Assembly: GCF_947500795.1 (NCBI RefSeq)
Contig: NZ_CANMTE010000001.1
Coordinates: 930,001-994,000, forward strand
Direction: 5' to 3'
Origin: an uncultured Gelidibacter sp.
GTDB taxonomy: Bacteria > Bacteroidota > Bacteroidia > Flavobacteriales > Flavobacteriaceae
DNA: 64,000 nucleotides
The position numbers and the translations under genes were made by a program. Under the pieces are notes generated by a model. It worked only from the letters and a program-made list of their open reading frames with translations, searched no databases and had not been told where the DNA came from. Below are positions 63,125 through 64,000 of this stretch, piece after piece (position 1 is the stretch's first letter; each line of letters starts with the position of its first letter).

Positions 63125-64000
63125 AAAAAAATAGCATCGTCTTTTTTGACGATGCGAGGGTTTCTATGCTTGCTCAGGATTTCCTTTTGGGTTCAATTTA
63201 TTAATCCTCTTTCTGCGGAACGGTGCTGATATGGGATACCTCCTGAACGCAGTAATATCAAACCCAAAAGATTGATAATGAACGTCATTCACATTTTTGT
63301 CATGTCGAATGTAATGAGACATCACATCATCTTTTTACCATAGAGCCTCCACTGTAATGGGATTCCTCCTAAAGTCGGAATGACAAATTGGAATGGAATG
63401 AGAGAGCATATAAATCCCCCAACTTTATGGAATTCATCCCTCTTTATCCGCAATAAAAAAATAGCATCGTCTTTTTTTGACGATGCGAGGGTTTCTCTGC
63501 TTGCTCAGGACTTTTTCTGGGATCAATTTATCAATCCTCTTTCTGCGGAACGGTGCTGACATGGGATAACTCCTGAACGCAGTAATAACAAAACCACAAG
63601 GTTGATAATGAACGTCATTCACATTTTTGTCATGTCGAATGTAATGAGACATCACATCATCTTTTTACCATAGGGCCTCCACTGTAATGGGATTCCTCCT
63701 AACGTCGGAATGACAAATTGGAATGGAATGAGAGAGCATATAAATCCCCCAACTTTTTGGAATTCATCCCTCTTTATCCCCAATAAAAAAACAGCATCGT
63801 CTTTTTTGACGATGCGTGGGTTTCTATGCTTGCTCAGGATTTCCTTTTGGGATCAATTTATTAATCCTCTTTCTGCGGAACGGTGCTGATATGGGATACC
63901 TCCTGAACACAGTAATAACAAAACCACAAGATTGATAATGAACGTCATTCACATTTTTGTCATGTCGAATGTAATGAGACATCACATCATCTTTTTACCA
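63122..64000. repeat. Tandem array of a 330-bp direct repeat (two full copies, third cut by the window)
   Basis: Units start with AATAAAAAAA at 63122, 63452 and 63782, exactly 330 bases apart; the third runs off the end. Each unit starts with a hairpin (GCATCGTC / GACGATGC with a T loop), goes on through a region rich in short inverted pieces, contains a decayed palindromic element (TTTGTCAT 63296-63303 with ATGACAAA 63380-63387 in copy 1), and ends with CATCCCTCTTTATCC(G/C)CAA, which resembles the 3' end of the tRNA-Ser just upstream. No significant open frame is conserved between copies, so the array is non-coding. The copies differ by scattered point changes. Confidence 0.92.

Noticed and set aside
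63183-63270. Conserved structured RNA inside the 330-bp unit
   Set aside because: Copy 1 can pair CTTTTGGGTT with AACCCAAAAG and CTGCG with CGCAG, but copy 2 loses the first pairing and copy 3 the second, without compensating changes.
63122-64000. CRISPR array
   Set aside because: The repeats are 330 bases, tandem without unique spacers of constant size, and no cas genes are near.

Overview
The window is a chromosomal stretch of a low-GC member of the Bacteroidetes, almost certainly the family Flavobacteriaceae; the genus cannot be fixed from the sequence alone. Signs are: promoters of the flavobacterial type (TTG or TTTG, 17-23 bases, then TAnnTTTG) instead of -35/-10 boxes; few Shine-Dalgarno sites; a secreted protein with a type B sorting domain of the type IX secretion system; a fused alpha/beta 2-oxoacid dehydrogenase E1; and many conserved flavobacterial hypothetical proteins. 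Most of the window is housekeeping DNA. I see no intact prophage, insertion sequence, CRISPR array, rRNA gene or complete restriction-modification system.

Layout. 39-3746 (minus): an iron(III)-type ABC importer (lipoprotein, fused permease, ATPase). 3856-7038: a small unknown protein, a GNAT acetyltransferase, a pirin and a DUF5996 protein. 7195-8597 is the most disturbed part. It holds a small (4Fe-4S) protein whose stop codon lies in a 21-bp tandem repeat, the broken C-terminal ends of a sigma-54-type regulator and an alginate-export-type porin joined head to head, and an orphan cluster of palindromic sites. 8598-11673: mnmE, a rhomboid protease and an LpxL-like acyltransferase. 11674-12180: a non-coding block of decayed direct repeats. 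12181-20982: class V aminotransferase, glmM, an AcpH-like protein, a membrane-anchored unknown, uvrA, a 55-residue membrane protein and a LOG-type protein.

21147-36569: an M1-like outer-membrane protein without zinc ligands, an S9 peptidase, the fused E1, a large secreted type B protein, DoxX, holA (minus), a lone HsdR-N domain protein, a family 2 glycosyltransferase and an OmpA lipoprotein. 36657-46205: Sua5/YrdC, a UvrD/PcrA helicase, an AsmA-like protein, a membrane-anchored unknown, two tandem patatin-like proteins and an active-type M1 aminopeptidase. 46409-62774: recG, miaE, a TlpA-like lipoprotein, pheT, tpx, dgkA, ftsK, lolA, an LptF/G permease, ribB with a degenerate RibA-like half, a DegT aminotransferase and a nitroreductase.

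62953-64000: tRNA-Ser(TGA) with promoter and terminator, then at least 2.6 copies of a 330-bp direct repeat whose units end in a near copy of the tRNA 3' end. The array runs off the window.

Several neighbours share a theme. ftsK, lolA and lptF/G serve division and the envelope. The acyltransferase, OmpA lipoprotein, AsmA-like protein and DgkA also act on the envelope. uvrA, uvrD/pcrA, recG and holA serve DNA repair and replication, and mnmE, miaE, Sua5 and tRNA-Ser serve tRNA function. No clearly new multi-gene system is visible. The features most worth following are the tRNA-linked repeat array, the paired deletion scar at 7764-7812, the orphan operator at 8435-8486 and the two proteins with lost metal sites.
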